64,000 nt of DNA from Dechloromonas sp. ZY10. Its GTDB lineage: Bacteria > Pseudomonadota > Gammaproteobacteria > Burkholderiales > Rhodocyclaceae. Location of the stretch: NCBI RefSeq assembly GCF_041378895.1, contig NZ_CP144212.1:1969501-2033500 (forward strand), given 5' to 3'. The stretch's first letter is position 1; each line of letters begins with the position of its first letter. The notes below the pieces were generated by a model. That model saw only the letters and a program-made list of their open reading frames with translations, had not been told where the DNA came from and did no database searches. Position numbers and translations under genes: made by a program. Positions 47,090 to 55,612 of this stretch are shown piece by piece.

Positions 47090-47788
47090 TCAGGCCTGCT
47101 GCGAATCTTCGACCAGCCGCCCTGCGGCAATCCGCAGGCGGCGCTGGCAGCGCCCGGCGATTGCCTCATCGTGGGTTACCAGCAACAAGGTCGTGCCGGC
47201 CGTGCGATTCAACTCGAACATCAAGTCGATGATCTGCCGCCCCGTGACCGGATCAAGATTGCCGGTCGGCTCGTCGGCCAGTACCAGGCGCGGTGCGGCG
47301 GCAAAGGCTCGGGCCAGAGCCACCCGCTGCTGTTCGCCACCCGATAGCTGACGCGGGAAGTGCTGCAGCCGCTGCCCCAGGCCAACCCGCTCCAGCCAGG
47401 CCCGCGCCTGCCCGGCGGCATCCCGCCGCCCGCTCAATTCAAGCGGCAGCATCGTGTTTTCCAGCGCCGTCAGCGCCGGCAGCAACTGAAAGGACTGGAA
47501 GACAAACCCCAGCAGCCGGGCCCGTAGCCGGGCCCTGGCATCCTCGTCAAGTGCGCTCAGGCCCACCCCGTCAAGAAAGACCTCGCCCGCAGTGGGCAAA
47601 TCGAGCCCGGCCAGCAAACCGAGCAGGGTAGACTTGCCCGAACCGGAAGCTCCGACCATCGCCACGCACTCGCCGGGCATGACGCTGAAGGCAATATCCT
47701 GCAGAATCGTCAATTCGCCGCCCTCGCCTCCGGCGCCGGCAACCACCTTGGCCAGCCCTTCGACCCTCACCACTGCCTTGTCTGTCAT
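47090..47788 (-). CDS. ybbA: ABC transporter ATP-binding protein YbbA
   Basis: 232 residues of LolD/YbbA type. Walker A GASGSGKST, signature LSGGEQQR, Walker B LVLADEPTGNLD, H-loop LVTHDE. It is divergent from tesA, as ybbA is in E. coli. The usual permease partner (YbbP) is not encoded nearby. Its ATG overlaps the tesA ATG on the other strand by two bases (CATG). Confidence 0.9.
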   Translation of the reverse strand: MTDKAVVRVEGLAKVVAGAGGEGGELTILQDIAFSVMPGECVAMVGASGSGKSTLLGLLAGLDLPTAGEVFLDGVGLSALDEDARARLRARLLGFVFQSFQLLPALTALENTMLPLELSGRRDAAGQARAWLERVGLGQRLQHFPRQLSGGEQQRVALARAFAAAPRLVLADEPTGNLDPVTGRQIIDLMFELNRTAGTTLLLVTHDEAIAGRCQRRLRIAAGRLVEDSQQA

Positions 47789-48440
47789 GCGTCCTTTTCC
47801 TTCCTGCTCAACCTACCACCGCCCGCTCACAGGGTGGCACTGCGTCGCACTACTGCTGGTTGCACTTGGCCTGCCGGGCAGCGGGCTGGCGGCAGCAAAA
47901 ACCTTGCTGGTTTTTGGCGACTCGCTGTCAGCCGGTTACGGCCTGCGCCCCGAAGCGGCCTGGCCAATGCTGCTGCAGCAACGGCTGCGCGAACGCGGCA
48001 GCGATTATAACGTCGTCAATCGCTCGCTCTCCGGCGAAACCAGTGCCGGCGGCAGAAGCCGCCTGGCACCGCTGCTCAGCCGCGAAAAACCGGCCCTGGT
48101 GATCCTCGCCCTGGGCGCCAACGATGGTCTGCGCGGACTGCCGCTGGCGCAATTGCGCGACAACCTGGCAAACATGATCGACCATGCCCGCCACAGCGGC
48201 GCCCGGGTGTTGCTGGTAGGGATGCGCCTGCCCCCGAACTATGGTCCCTACGCTGACGAATTCGCCCAGGTCTTCGTCGAGCTCGCACGTACTCGCAAAA
48301 TTCCCCTGCTCCCGTTCCTGCTCGAACCGGTCGCCACTCGCCCGGAACTATTCCAGGCCGACCAGTTGCACCCAACCGCCGCAGCCCAACCGCTGCTGCT
48401 CGAGCATCTCTGGGGGACGCTGGCACCGCTGGTAAAATGA
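47787..48440 (+). CDS. tesA: GDSL-family thioesterase/lysophospholipase TesA
   Basis: 217 residues from ATG 47787. A signal peptide (GWHCVALLLVALGLPGSGLAAA) places it in the periplasm. SGNH blocks are present: the nucleophile serine in GDSLSAGYG, the glycine in the SGETSAGG region, the asparagine in LGANDGLRG and the Asp/His pair in ADQLHPT. It overlaps divergently with ybbA and ends four bases before mnmH. Confidence 0.92.
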   Translation: MRPFPSCSTYHRPLTGWHCVALLLVALGLPGSGLAAAKTLLVFGDSLSAGYGLRPEAAWPMLLQQRLRERGSDYNVVNRSLSGETSAGGRSRLAPLLSREKPALVILALGANDGLRGLPLAQLRDNLANMIDHARHSGARVLLVGMRLPPNYGPYADEFAQVFVELARTRKIPLLPFLLEPVATRPELFQADQLHPTAAAQPLLLEHLWGTLAPLVK

Positions 48441-48444
48441 GCAG

Positions 48445-49491
48445 ATGAAGAACAAGCTCCCCACCGTCGCCGACCTGGCGGCTTACGACTGCGTCATCGA
48501 TGTCCGCTCACCGGCCGAATTTGCCGAAGACCACATCCCCGGCGCAATCAACTGCCCGGTCCTCGACGACGAACAGCGCGCCCGCGTCGGCACCATCTAC
48601 AAGCAGGTCTCGCCCTTCGAGGCCAAAAAAATCGGGGCGGCGCTGATTTCTGCCAATATCGCCCGCCACCTCGAAGGGCTATTTCTCGAACAGCCTAAAA
48701 ACTGGCGCCCCCTGATCTACTGCTGGCGCGGCGGCATGCGCAGCGGCTCGATGACCACCGTGTTCCGCAGCATCGGCTGGAACGCCGGCCAGCTGGAAGG
48801 CGGCTACAAAGCCTGGCGGCGACACGTGATCGACGAACTCGAACGCCTGCCGGCCAGCCTCGATTTCCGCGTTGTCTGCGGCGCCACCGGCAGCGGCAAA
48901 ACGCGCATCCTGCAGGCAATCGGGGCGCACGGAGAACAGATTCTCGATCTCGAAACCCTGGCCAGCCATAAAGGCTCGGTCCTCGGCATCCTGCCCGATC
49001 AGCCACAACCGCCGCAAAAATGGTTTGAAACCCAGTTGCTGCAAGCCCTGCAAGGCTTCGACCCGAGTCGCCCGGTGTATGTCGAAGCCGAGAGCCGCAA
49101 GGTTGGCAACCTGCACGTACCGGAAGCGCTGATGCAGCGCATTCGTGCCGGCCGCTGCCTGCAGATTGACGCCTGCCTGCCGGCGCGGGTGGATTTCCTG
49201 CTCGCTGACTACGACTACTTCCTCAGCCGCCAGGAACTCCTGCTGCGCCGCCTGCACGCACTGCAAGGCCTGCAAAGCAACGAAAATCTGCAACGCTGGT
49301 CGGGCTATGTCGCTGCTGGCCACTGGCGCCAATTGGTCCAGGAACTCCTGGAACTGCACTACGACCCGCTCTATCACCGCTCGCAAGGCCACAATTATCT
49401 CGGCCTCGAACAAGCCAGCCGTTTCGCCAGCGACTGTCTCGACCCGCAGGGAATCGACCGGATTGCGGCGGCAATGATCGCCAGCCGCTGA
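48445..49491 (+). CDS. mnmH: tRNA 2-selenouridine synthase
   Basis: 348 residues. The N-terminal rhodanese domain has the active-site cysteine in IYCWRGGMRSGS (C-x-R-x-G-M-R-S motif). A P-loop (GATGSGKTRIL) and C-terminal domain follow. MnmH (SelU) replaces sulfur with selenium in wobble-position thiouridine; this needs selenophosphate. selD is not in this window. It begins four bases after tesA. Confidence 0.94.
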   Translation: MKNKLPTVADLAAYDCVIDVRSPAEFAEDHIPGAINCPVLDDEQRARVGTIYKQVSPFEAKKIGAALISANIARHLEGLFLEQPKNWRPLIYCWRGGMRSGSMTTVFRSIGWNAGQLEGGYKAWRRHVIDELERLPASLDFRVVCGATGSGKTRILQAIGAHGEQILDLETLASHKGSVLGILPDQPQPPQKWFETQLLQALQGFDPSRPVYVEAESRKVGNLHVPEALMQRIRAGRCLQIDACLPARVDFLLADYDYFLSRQELLLRRLHALQGLQSNENLQRWSGYVAAGHWRQLVQELLELHYDPLYHRSQGHNYLGLEQASRFASDCLDPQGIDRIAAAMIASR

Positions 49492-49537
49492 GATTTTTCT
49501 CTGTTTTCACGGTCGACCGTGAAAACAGAGAAAAATC
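49492..49537. repeat. Iterated palindrome, copy 5 (46-bp perfect palindrome)
   Basis: The core ACGGTCGACCGT is extended to 23-base arms that are perfectly complementary (GATTTTTCTCTGTTTTC and complement on the far side). It begins directly after the mnmH stop and ends ten bases before the methyltransferase stop. In RNA it would form a 23-bp hairpin on either strand, so it may terminate transcription in both directions. Confidence 0.93.
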
Positions 49538-49547
49538 AGCCGCTGTT

Positions 49548-50096
49548 TCACCCACTCACCCGACGCGCCACGATAGCCTGCCGCACCGCCGGCCTGGGCT
49601 GTTCGACATACCCCTCGGCAAAAGCGATTTCCTGCAAGCCGGCAGCACCACAGCGCGCCCGCAATTCGCCCGGTTGAAGCAGAAAATCCGGACGCGATGG
49701 CTTGCCATAGGCGGCATTCCCCTGCATGAAGGTCTCGTACACCAACACCCCGGCGGGCGCCAGCAGTGCCAGCAAGGCATCGAAACGCGGCCGCCACAGA
49801 TAATTGGTGACGATCACTGCGGCAAAGCGTTCTCCAGCCAGCGGCCAGTTCTCGCCCTCCAGGTCGCAGCAACGGGTCGATACTCCCGGCAATCCGGCGA
49901 GCGACTGCAAAGCGGCAGAATCACGGTCGACTGCCAAAAACCGCAATTCCTCGCTCGCCACGGCTGCTGCCCGGTATTCGGCCAACCAGCGCAAATGCCG
50001 GCCCCGCCCGCAGGCCAGATCGAGGATGCAACCGCGCCTGGGCAATTGCGCGGCATGTGCCAGCAACCACGGCGAGGGCGGTATGATCGCGTTCAT
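49548..50096 (-). CDS. SAM-dependent methyltransferase
   Basis: 182 residues from ATG 50096 (MNAIIPPSPWLLAHAAQLPRRG). Motif I is ILDLACGRGRHLRWLAE and the acidic position FLAVDRD; motif IV is AAVIVTNYLWRP. It resembles small class I methyltransferases of the tehB/ubiE type; the substrate is unknown. An alternative start (50117) would overlap the OsmC start codon of the divergent gene by two bases. A partial iterated palindrome lies inside (49922-49931). Confidence 0.78.
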   Translation of the reverse strand: MNAIIPPSPWLLAHAAQLPRRGCILDLACGRGRHLRWLAEYRAAAVASEELRFLAVDRDSAALQSLAGLPGVSTRCCDLEGENWPLAGERFAAVIVTNYLWRPRFDALLALLAPAGVLVYETFMQGNAAYGKPSRPDFLLQPGELRARCGAAGLQEIAFAEGYVEQPRPAVRQAIVARRVSG

Positions 50097-50115
50097 TTCA
50101 TGCAAGGAGTCAACC

Positions 50116-50526
50116 ATGGCAGCCAGTTCAGTCATCGTCAGCGAAAACGGACGCGGAAGATACCAGCAGACAGTATGTGCCGGCCAGCACCAGTTGCTCG
50201 CCGACGAGCCAGCGAGCATGGGCGGCGAGGATGCCGGCCCGGCCCCCTTCGATTACCTGCTCGCCGCACTCGGCGCCTGCACCTCGATGACCTTGCGGAT
50301 GTACGCCGAGCGCAAGGACCTGCCGCTGGAGCAGGTGGAAGTCGAGCTACGGCACGACCGGATCGAGATTGACGGACAACTGCGTGATCGCATCCGTCGC
50401 CAGATCACCCTGCGCGGAGACTTGAACCCCGAGCAGCGACAGCGGATGCTCGAAATCGCTGGCAAATGTCCGATTGCCCGCGCCCTCGGGCAGCCCCTGC
50501 TGCTCGAAGCCGAACTGGCTGCGTAA
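50116..50526 (+). CDS. OsmC family protein
   Basis: 136 residues from ATG 50116 with an AAGGAG site. The OsmC fold is shown by GGEDAGPAPFDYLLAALGACTSMTLRMYAERK with the conserved cysteine, and a second cysteine in GKCPIARAL. These two cysteines form the thiol peroxidase active site in Ohr/OsmC proteins. It is probably a peroxidase or redox protein, exact substrate unknown. Confidence 0.85.
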   Translation: MAASSVIVSENGRGRYQQTVCAGQHQLLADEPASMGGEDAGPAPFDYLLAALGACTSMTLRMYAERKDLPLEQVEVELRHDRIEIDGQLRDRIRRQITLRGDLNPEQRQRMLEIAGKCPIARALGQPLLLEAELAA

Positions 50527-50666
50527 AAAATTTCGCGTTTTCCCGCCCAAACAAGGGAAATCCCCTACTTGAATCATGGAAAACAGAAATCGCTTGTGCC
50601 AGAATATTGCGCTGCACAATGACAAATCCGGAGTTCTTCCGGAACAGGCTTAAACAGGGGTAAACC

Positions 50667-53384
50667 ATGTTGGAACAGCACTATCTCACCGCGCTTTTCG
50701 AGCCCAAATCGGTGGCTGTGATCGGCGCCTCCGAACGCGAGAACTCGGTCGGCAACGTCATTTTCCGGAACATCAAGAACTCGGGGTACAAAGGTCGGCT
50801 CTACCCGATCAACCCCAAGCACGAAACCATCCTCGGCGAGAAGGCCTACAAGTCGATCGAGGAAATCGGTGCCCGGGTCGAAATGGCGGTGATCGCCACC
50901 CGTCCGCAGACCGTGCCGCAGATCATCGAACAATGTGGCCGCAGCAGCGTCCGCAACGTGATCATCATCAGTGCCGGCTTCTCCGAATCCGGCCACATCG
51001 GCGCTGCGCTCGAACGCAAGGTGCTGGAAATTGCCCGCTCCTACAACGTCCGCATTCTCGGCCCCAACTGTCTCGGCATCATCCGCCCCGACCTCGGCCT
51101 CAACGCCACCTTCGCCAAGGTCAGCGCCAACCCGGGCAACCTGGCGCTGGTTTCGCAATCGGGCGCGATGTGCTCGGCGGTACTTGACTGGGCCAAGGCC
51201 AACCAGGTCGGTTTTTCGTCGGTGATTTCGCTGGGCGTCACCACCGACGTCGACTTCGGCGAGATTCTCGACTATCTGATCTACGACAGCCGCACCCACT
51301 ACATCCTGATGTACGTCGAGGGCATCCGCAACGCCCGCCGCTTCATGAGCGCACTGCGTTCGGCCGCCCGCATCAAGCCGATCATCCTGCTCAAGGCCGG
51401 CCGCCACGAAGCCGGTTCGCAGGCCGCGCTGGCCCACTCCGGGATGACCGCCGTTTCCGACACCGTGTTTGACGCCGCCGTGCGCCGTGCCGGTGTTGTT
51501 CGCGTGCAGAACGTCGGCCAGCTGTTCTACGCCGCCAAGGCGCTCGCCTCCAAGTTCCGCCCGCAGGGCAACCGTCTGGCGATCATCACCAACGGCGGCG
51601 GACCGGGCGCAATGGCCGCCGACCGCGCCGGCGACTTCGGGATTCCGCTGGCGCAATTGTCCGACGAGACCATGGCCAAGTTGAACAAGGCCTTGCCGAC
51701 CACCTGGTCGCACAGCAACCCGATCGACATCGCCGGCGATGCCACGCCGGAGCGCTACCGTGAAACGATCATGGCGGTGACCCAGGATCCCAACGTCGAT
51801 AGCACCCTGGTGATGCTGACACCGCAGGCGATGACCGAACCGCTGGAAGTGGCCAAGGCGATCCTCGAAATCTCTGACAAGCTCAACCGCTCGCTGATCT
51901 GCTGCTGGATGGGCGAGGAACAGGTGGCCGAGGCCCGCAAGCTGCTCGAAGACAATGGCATTCCCGCCTTCCGCATGCCGGAAACCGCGATCGAGCTGTT
52001 CCACCACATCTCCAAGTACTACCGCAACCAGAAGCTGCTGCTGCAGGCACCGGAGCCGACCCGCCAGTACGACCGGCCGGAAACCGAAGGTGCCAAGATG
52101 CTGATCGAGGCGCTGCTCGCCGAACGGCGCAAGGTACTCTCCGAAATGGAATCGAAGGCGATCCTGCGCGCCTTCAAGGTGCCGGTGGCGCAAACCATGG
52201 TTGCCCGCACCGCGACCGAAGCCCTGCTGCTCGCTGAGCAGATCGGTTTCCCGGTGGCAATGAAGGTCGATTCACCGGATCTGACCCACAAGTCCGACGT
52301 CGGCGGCGTCCGCCTCAACATCGTCAATGCCCCGGCCGTCCGCAATGCCTATCACGACATCATCGATACCGTGCAGAAGCGCCGTCCGGATGCCAAGATC
52401 AACGGCGTCTCGATCGAACCCTTCCTGTCGCGCCCGAACGGCCGCGAACTGATGATCGGCGTCTTCCGCGACCCGATCTTCGGGCCGGTGATCACCTTCG
52501 GCGCCGGTGGTTTCGACGTCGAAATCTTCTCCGACCGCTCGGTCGCGCTGCCGCCGCTGAACAAATTCCTGGCCAAGGACCTGATCGACTCGACCCGGGC
52601 ATCGAAGATTCTCGGCCAGTTCCACAACATGCCGCCGGTCGACCGTGAAGCAATCAAGGAAGTCCTGCTCTGCATTTCGGAAATGGTTTGCGAACTGCCG
52701 TGGATTCAGGAACTCGACCTCAACCCGCTGATCGTCGATGAAAACGGTGCGATTGCGGCTGATGCCCGCATCGTCATCGACCACACCGCCGGTGCGTCGG
52801 GTGACCGCTACGCGCACATGTCGATCTACCCTTACCCGGTACACCTGATCCAGGAATGGACGATGAACGACGGCAAGACCGTCACCATCCGCCCGATCCG
52901 CCCGGAAGACGCGGAAATGGAGCAGGACTTCGTCAAGAACATGTCCGACGAGTCGCGCTACTACCGCTTCATGGATACCCTGCGCGAACTGACCCAGACC
53001 ATGCTGGTCCGCTTCACGCAGATCGACTACGACCGCGAAATGGCGCTGGTGGCGACGCTGCCGCGCGAGATCGAGGACAACGTCGACGGCGTCGAGCCGC
53101 CGGAACTGCAGATCGGCGTTGCCCGCTACGTGCTCAATCCGGATGGGGAATCGGTCGAATTCGCGCTGGCGGTCGGCGATGATTGGCAGAAGTGCGGCGT
53201 CGGCCGCAAGCTGATGACGGCGCTGATCGACTGTGCCCGCTTGAAGGGCTACCGCGCCGTAGTCGGCGACGTGTTGTCGACCAACACCAAGATGTTCCGC
53301 CTGATGACCAGCCTCGGCTTCACCATCCACCCGCACCCGGAAGACACCGCAGTCAAGCGCGTGGTCAAGCCGCTGACGGGCTAA
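50667..53384 (+). CDS. Pat-type protein acetyltransferase: acyl-CoA synthetase (NDP-forming) fused to GNAT
   Basis: 905 residues. N-terminal CoA-binding domain (SVAVIGASERENSVGN), succinyl-CoA ligase-like domain (about 150-300), ATP-grasp domain (about 480-700; DSPDLTHKSDVGGVRLNI) and C-terminal GNAT (about 730-900; acetyl-CoA motif WQKCGVGRKL). H257 (ALAHSG) aligns with the phosphohistidine of ADP-forming acetyl-CoA synthetases, so the first part may still be active. Related Pat/PatZ proteins acetylate and inactivate acetyl-CoA synthetase. The gene stands alone with its own terminator. Confidence 0.92.
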   Translation: MLEQHYLTALFEPKSVAVIGASERENSVGNVIFRNIKNSGYKGRLYPINPKHETILGEKAYKSIEEIGARVEMAVIATRPQTVPQIIEQCGRSSVRNVIIISAGFSESGHIGAALERKVLEIARSYNVRILGPNCLGIIRPDLGLNATFAKVSANPGNLALVSQSGAMCSAVLDWAKANQVGFSSVISLGVTTDVDFGEILDYLIYDSRTHYILMYVEGIRNARRFMSALRSAARIKPIILLKAGRHEAGSQAALAHSGMTAVSDTVFDAAVRRAGVVRVQNVGQLFYAAKALASKFRPQGNRLAIITNGGGPGAMAADRAGDFGIPLAQLSDETMAKLNKALPTTWSHSNPIDIAGDATPERYRETIMAVTQDPNVDSTLVMLTPQAMTEPLEVAKAILEISDKLNRSLICCWMGEEQVAEARKLLEDNGIPAFRMPETAIELFHHISKYYRNQKLLLQAPEPTRQYDRPETEGAKMLIEALLAERRKVLSEMESKAILRAFKVPVAQTMVARTATEALLLAEQIGFPVAMKVDSPDLTHKSDVGGVRLNIVNAPAVRNAYHDIIDTVQKRRPDAKINGVSIEPFLSRPNGRELMIGVFRDPIFGPVITFGAGGFDVEIFSDRSVALPPLNKFLAKDLIDSTRASKILGQFHNMPPVDREAIKEVLLCISEMVCELPWIQELDLNPLIVDENGAIAADARIVIDHTAGASGDRYAHMSIYPYPVHLIQEWTMNDGKTVTIRPIRPEDAEMEQDFVKNMSDESRYYRFMDTLRELTQTMLVRFTQIDYDREMALVATLPREIEDNVDGVEPPELQIGVARYVLNPDGESVEFALAVGDDWQKCGVGRKLMTALIDCARLKGYRAVVGDVLSTNTKMFRLMTSLGFTIHPHPEDTAVKRVVKPLTG

Positions 53385-53410
53385 ACGGCAGTTTCGCGGA
53401 AGCAGCAGGC

Positions 53411-53435
53411 AAAAGGGGCGGCAACGCCCCTTTTT
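53411..53435 (+). terminator. Intrinsic terminator of the Pat-type gene
   Basis: Stem AAAAGGGGCG/CGCCCCTTTT with loop GCAA followed by T residues. Symmetric ends may also act on the opposite strand. Confidence 0.85.
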
Positions 53436-53509
53436 CACTTTTGCCACCGCCCTGAGCGCCTACATCTTTGGCCCGCAAAATTCGCCTCCGGCGCAAAAAC
53501 TGTCGTTTT

Positions 53510-53523
53510 CACGGTCGACCGTG
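53510..53523. repeat. Iterated palindrome, copy 6 (CACGGTCGACCGTG)
   Basis: Perfect 14-bp palindrome preceded by GTTTT, between the terminators of two convergent genes. Confidence 0.88.
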
Positions 53524-53559
53524 GCTGGCGGTAACAATCAGCCCCACACCCCGGGAATG

Positions 53560-53585
53560 AAAAAAGCCGGTCGTCGGACCGGCTT
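53560..53585 (-). terminator. Intrinsic terminator of the DUF3460 gene
   Basis: On the minus strand, AAGCCGGTC-loop-GACCGGCTT followed by TTTT. Arms at 53564-53572 and 53577-53585. Confidence 0.82.
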
Positions 53586-53629
53586 AGGGTTCTGCCTGGG
53601 CAGAGGGGACACCCAGTCCCCTGGCGAAT

Positions 53630-53839
53630 TTATTCGCCGAAGAAATTGACGTCGTAGGGATACGACTTTTGCGGCACCTTGGAAGCAGCGTTACGCACGG
53701 TGGTGTCGACATCCTGCTTCTTGTCCCACCACAGGGCACGACCGGCCTTCTGATCCTCGACCCATTCCGGGTTCTTTTCCAGGAGTTCGTTCATCCACTT
53801 GGTGTGGTCGGAGACATAGCTGGTATTCACGTCGCCCAT
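53630..53839 (-). CDS. DUF3460 family protein
   Basis: 69 residues from ATG 53839 (MGDVNTSYVSDHTKWMNELLEKNPEW). The pattern, with EDQKAGRALWWDKKQD and the C-terminal SYPYDVNFFGE, is that of DUF3460, a small betaproteobacterial family without known function. The frame is open further upstream, but that part is the intergenic region behind DUF3567. Confidence 0.88.
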   Translation of the reverse strand: MGDVNTSYVSDHTKWMNELLEKNPEWVEDQKAGRALWWDKKQDVDTTVRNAASKVPQKSYPYDVNFFGE

Positions 53840-53891
53840 TTTGACTGGTTTCCTCAAGCAGGTAGAAGACAATGCCCGCGATTCTAGCACG

Positions 53892-54125
53892 TCAATGCAG
53901 CGCGATGGGCTGTGCCTTGTCGTCGCAGTAATCGTCGAGAAAGGCATCAATGGTCGCCTCATCGCGTTCGGCTTCGGGAATCTGCTCCATCGCATAGCGA
54001 AAACTCCAGGCTGCCGCTCCTTGCAGGAATAGCAGCCGCTTTCTTTCCCTGTCGAACAGTTCCACCCCCTGCTGCGCCGGGTAGGACAGAATCCAGAAAT
54101 GCTCACTGCTGTAGATCATGCGCAT
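53892..54125 (-). CDS. DUF3567 family protein
   Basis: 77 residues from ATG 54125 (MRMIYSSEHFWILSYP). The start and the segments ERKRLLFLQGAAAWSFRYAMEQI, DAFLDDY and C-terminal PIALH match DUF3567, a small betaproteobacterial family of unknown function. The frame is open up to 54251, which would overlap gdhA. Confidence 0.85.
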   Translation of the reverse strand: MRMIYSSEHFWILSYPAQQGVELFDRERKRLLFLQGAAAWSFRYAMEQIPEAERDEATIDAFLDDYCDDKAQPIALH

Positions 54126-54198
54126 CACACACCTCCCTGGTCGGTCCAGCGTTCCTGCAACGATCTCTACGGCACCCTCGCCGTCTTTCTGAAACTGC

Positions 54199-55485
54199 TT
54201 ACGGATACAAGCCGCGAATCGCCCGTGCCTCCAGTACCCGGCTGCAAGCAATCACGAATGCTGCCGTGCGCAATGACAAACCGCGCTCCCCGGCCAGCAC
54301 CCAGATTGCGGCAAAGGCGTCGGCCATGATTTTTTCCAGCCGGCGATTGATTTCGTCCTCACTCCAGAAAAAGTTGGAAAAATCCTGTACCCATTCAAAG
54401 TAGCTGACAGTCACCCCACCAGCATTGGCGATCACATCCGGCACCACCACCACGCCCTTGTCGGCAAGAATTGACTCGGCTTCCGGGGTGGTTGGGCCAT
54501 TGGCTCCCTCGACGATCACCCTGGCGTTGATTTCACCGGCATTGAACTGATTGATCTGCGCCTCCAGCGCGGCCGGCACGAGAAAATCACAGGGGAGGCG
54601 CCAGAATTCCTCACGCCCGATCGTCTCGCACCCCGGGGCTCCCTGCAGCGAACCGGTTGCGCGCAAATGCTGCCGCAAGGCTGCAAGATCGAGCCCTCCC
54701 GGGGCATACACCGTGGCGCTGACATCCTGAATCGCGATCACACTGGCCCCGGCCTCGGCAAAGATGCGCGCCGCTGCCTCGCCAACATTGCCGAAGCCTT
54801 GCACCGCAACGCGTGCGCCGGGGATCGGCAGGCCCAGGCGCTGGCCGACCTCCCGGGCAACCACATAAACACCACGCCCGGTCGCATCCGGACGGCCGAG
54901 CGATCCGCCGAGCGAAATCGGCTTGCCGGTCACGACGCCGGTCACCGTCCGCCCTTCGCCCATCGAATAGGTATCCATGATCCAGGCCATCACCTGGGCG
55001 TTGGTGTTCATGTCGGGGGCCGGAATATCCTTGTCCGGGCCGATCATCGACACGATCTCGCTGGTATAGCGGCGGGTCAGGCGCTCCAGTTCGGGTTGCG
55101 ACAACTGGCGCGGATCGACCCGCACGCCGCCTTTGGCACCACCAAACGGCACATTGACCACGGCATTCTTGATCGTCATCCAGCCGGCCAGCGCCATCAC
55201 CTCCGACAAGGTCACATCCTGATGAAAGCGAATCCCGCCCTTGCCCGGCCCGCGCGAGGTGTTGTGATGCACGCGATAGCCTTCGAAATGCTCGATCCGG
55301 CCATCGTCGAGACGGATCGGAACATCGACGATCAGCGAACGCTTGGGCCGGCGCAGGGTTTCGACCCAGGGCTGCAAAGCCTTGTCGAGCAAGGGCGCAA
55401 CCCGGTCGACCTGCTCCAGGTAGATATGCCATGGCCCGACGTTTTCGCGGGATATATACGAAGGCAGTTTGCGGTCGCTGAACAT
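54199..55485 (-). CDS. gdhA: Glutamate dehydrogenase (Glu/Leu/Phe/Val family)
   Basis: 428 residues. The N-terminal substrate domain has [13 protein letters not shown] and the catalytic lysine region [14 protein letters not shown]; the Rossmann fold has [20 protein letters not shown]. Size and sequence fit the hexameric GDH family used for interconversion of glutamate and 2-oxoglutarate; coenzyme preference (NAD or NADP) is not evident. The gene is transcribed away from the aminotransferase. Confidence 0.9.
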   Translation of the reverse strand: MFSDRKLPSYISRENVGPWHIYLEQVDRVAPLLDKALQPWVETLRRPKRSLIVDVPIRLDDGRIEHFEGYRVHHNTSRGPGKGGIRFHQDVTLSEVMALAGWMTIKNAVVNVPFGGAKGGVRVDPRQLSQPELERLTRRYTSEIVSMIGPDKDIPAPDMNTNAQVMAWIMDTYSMGEGRTVTGVVTGKPISLGGSLGRPDATGRGVYVVAREVGQRLGLPIPGARVAVQGFGNVGEAAARIFAEAGASVIAIQDVSATVYAPGGLDLAALRQHLRATGSLQGAPGCETIGREEFWRLPCDFLVPAALEAQINQFNAGEINARVIVEGANGPTTPEAESILADKGVVVVPDVIANAGGVTVSYFEWVQDFSNFFWSEDEINRRLEKIMADAFAAIWVLAGERGLSLRTAAFVIACSRVLEARAIRGLYP

Positions 55486-55612
55486 GTTGCGCCTCCCTAT
55501 TCGATCAGCCTTGCCTGATCAGACCAAAAGCCGGTCACCGGGTTCCGTACCCACCCCCGGTCATGGCATGATTCCCGAACAACATCACTGATCCTACCTT
55601 GAGGAGACCAAC

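Noticed and set aside
49492-49537. Palindrome as a ParB parS site (TTTTCAC...GTGAAAA halves)
   Set aside because: The parS consensus has its half-sites directly abutted; here GGTCGACC is inserted and the outer arms vary between copies.
30583-53523. Repeated GTCGAC palindrome as a CRISPR array
   Set aside because: Copies are kilobases apart and have no spacer arrangement.
53840-54106. Extended start for the DUF3460 protein
   Set aside because: The family begins at MGDVNTSYVSDH; the extension overlaps DUF3567 in another frame.
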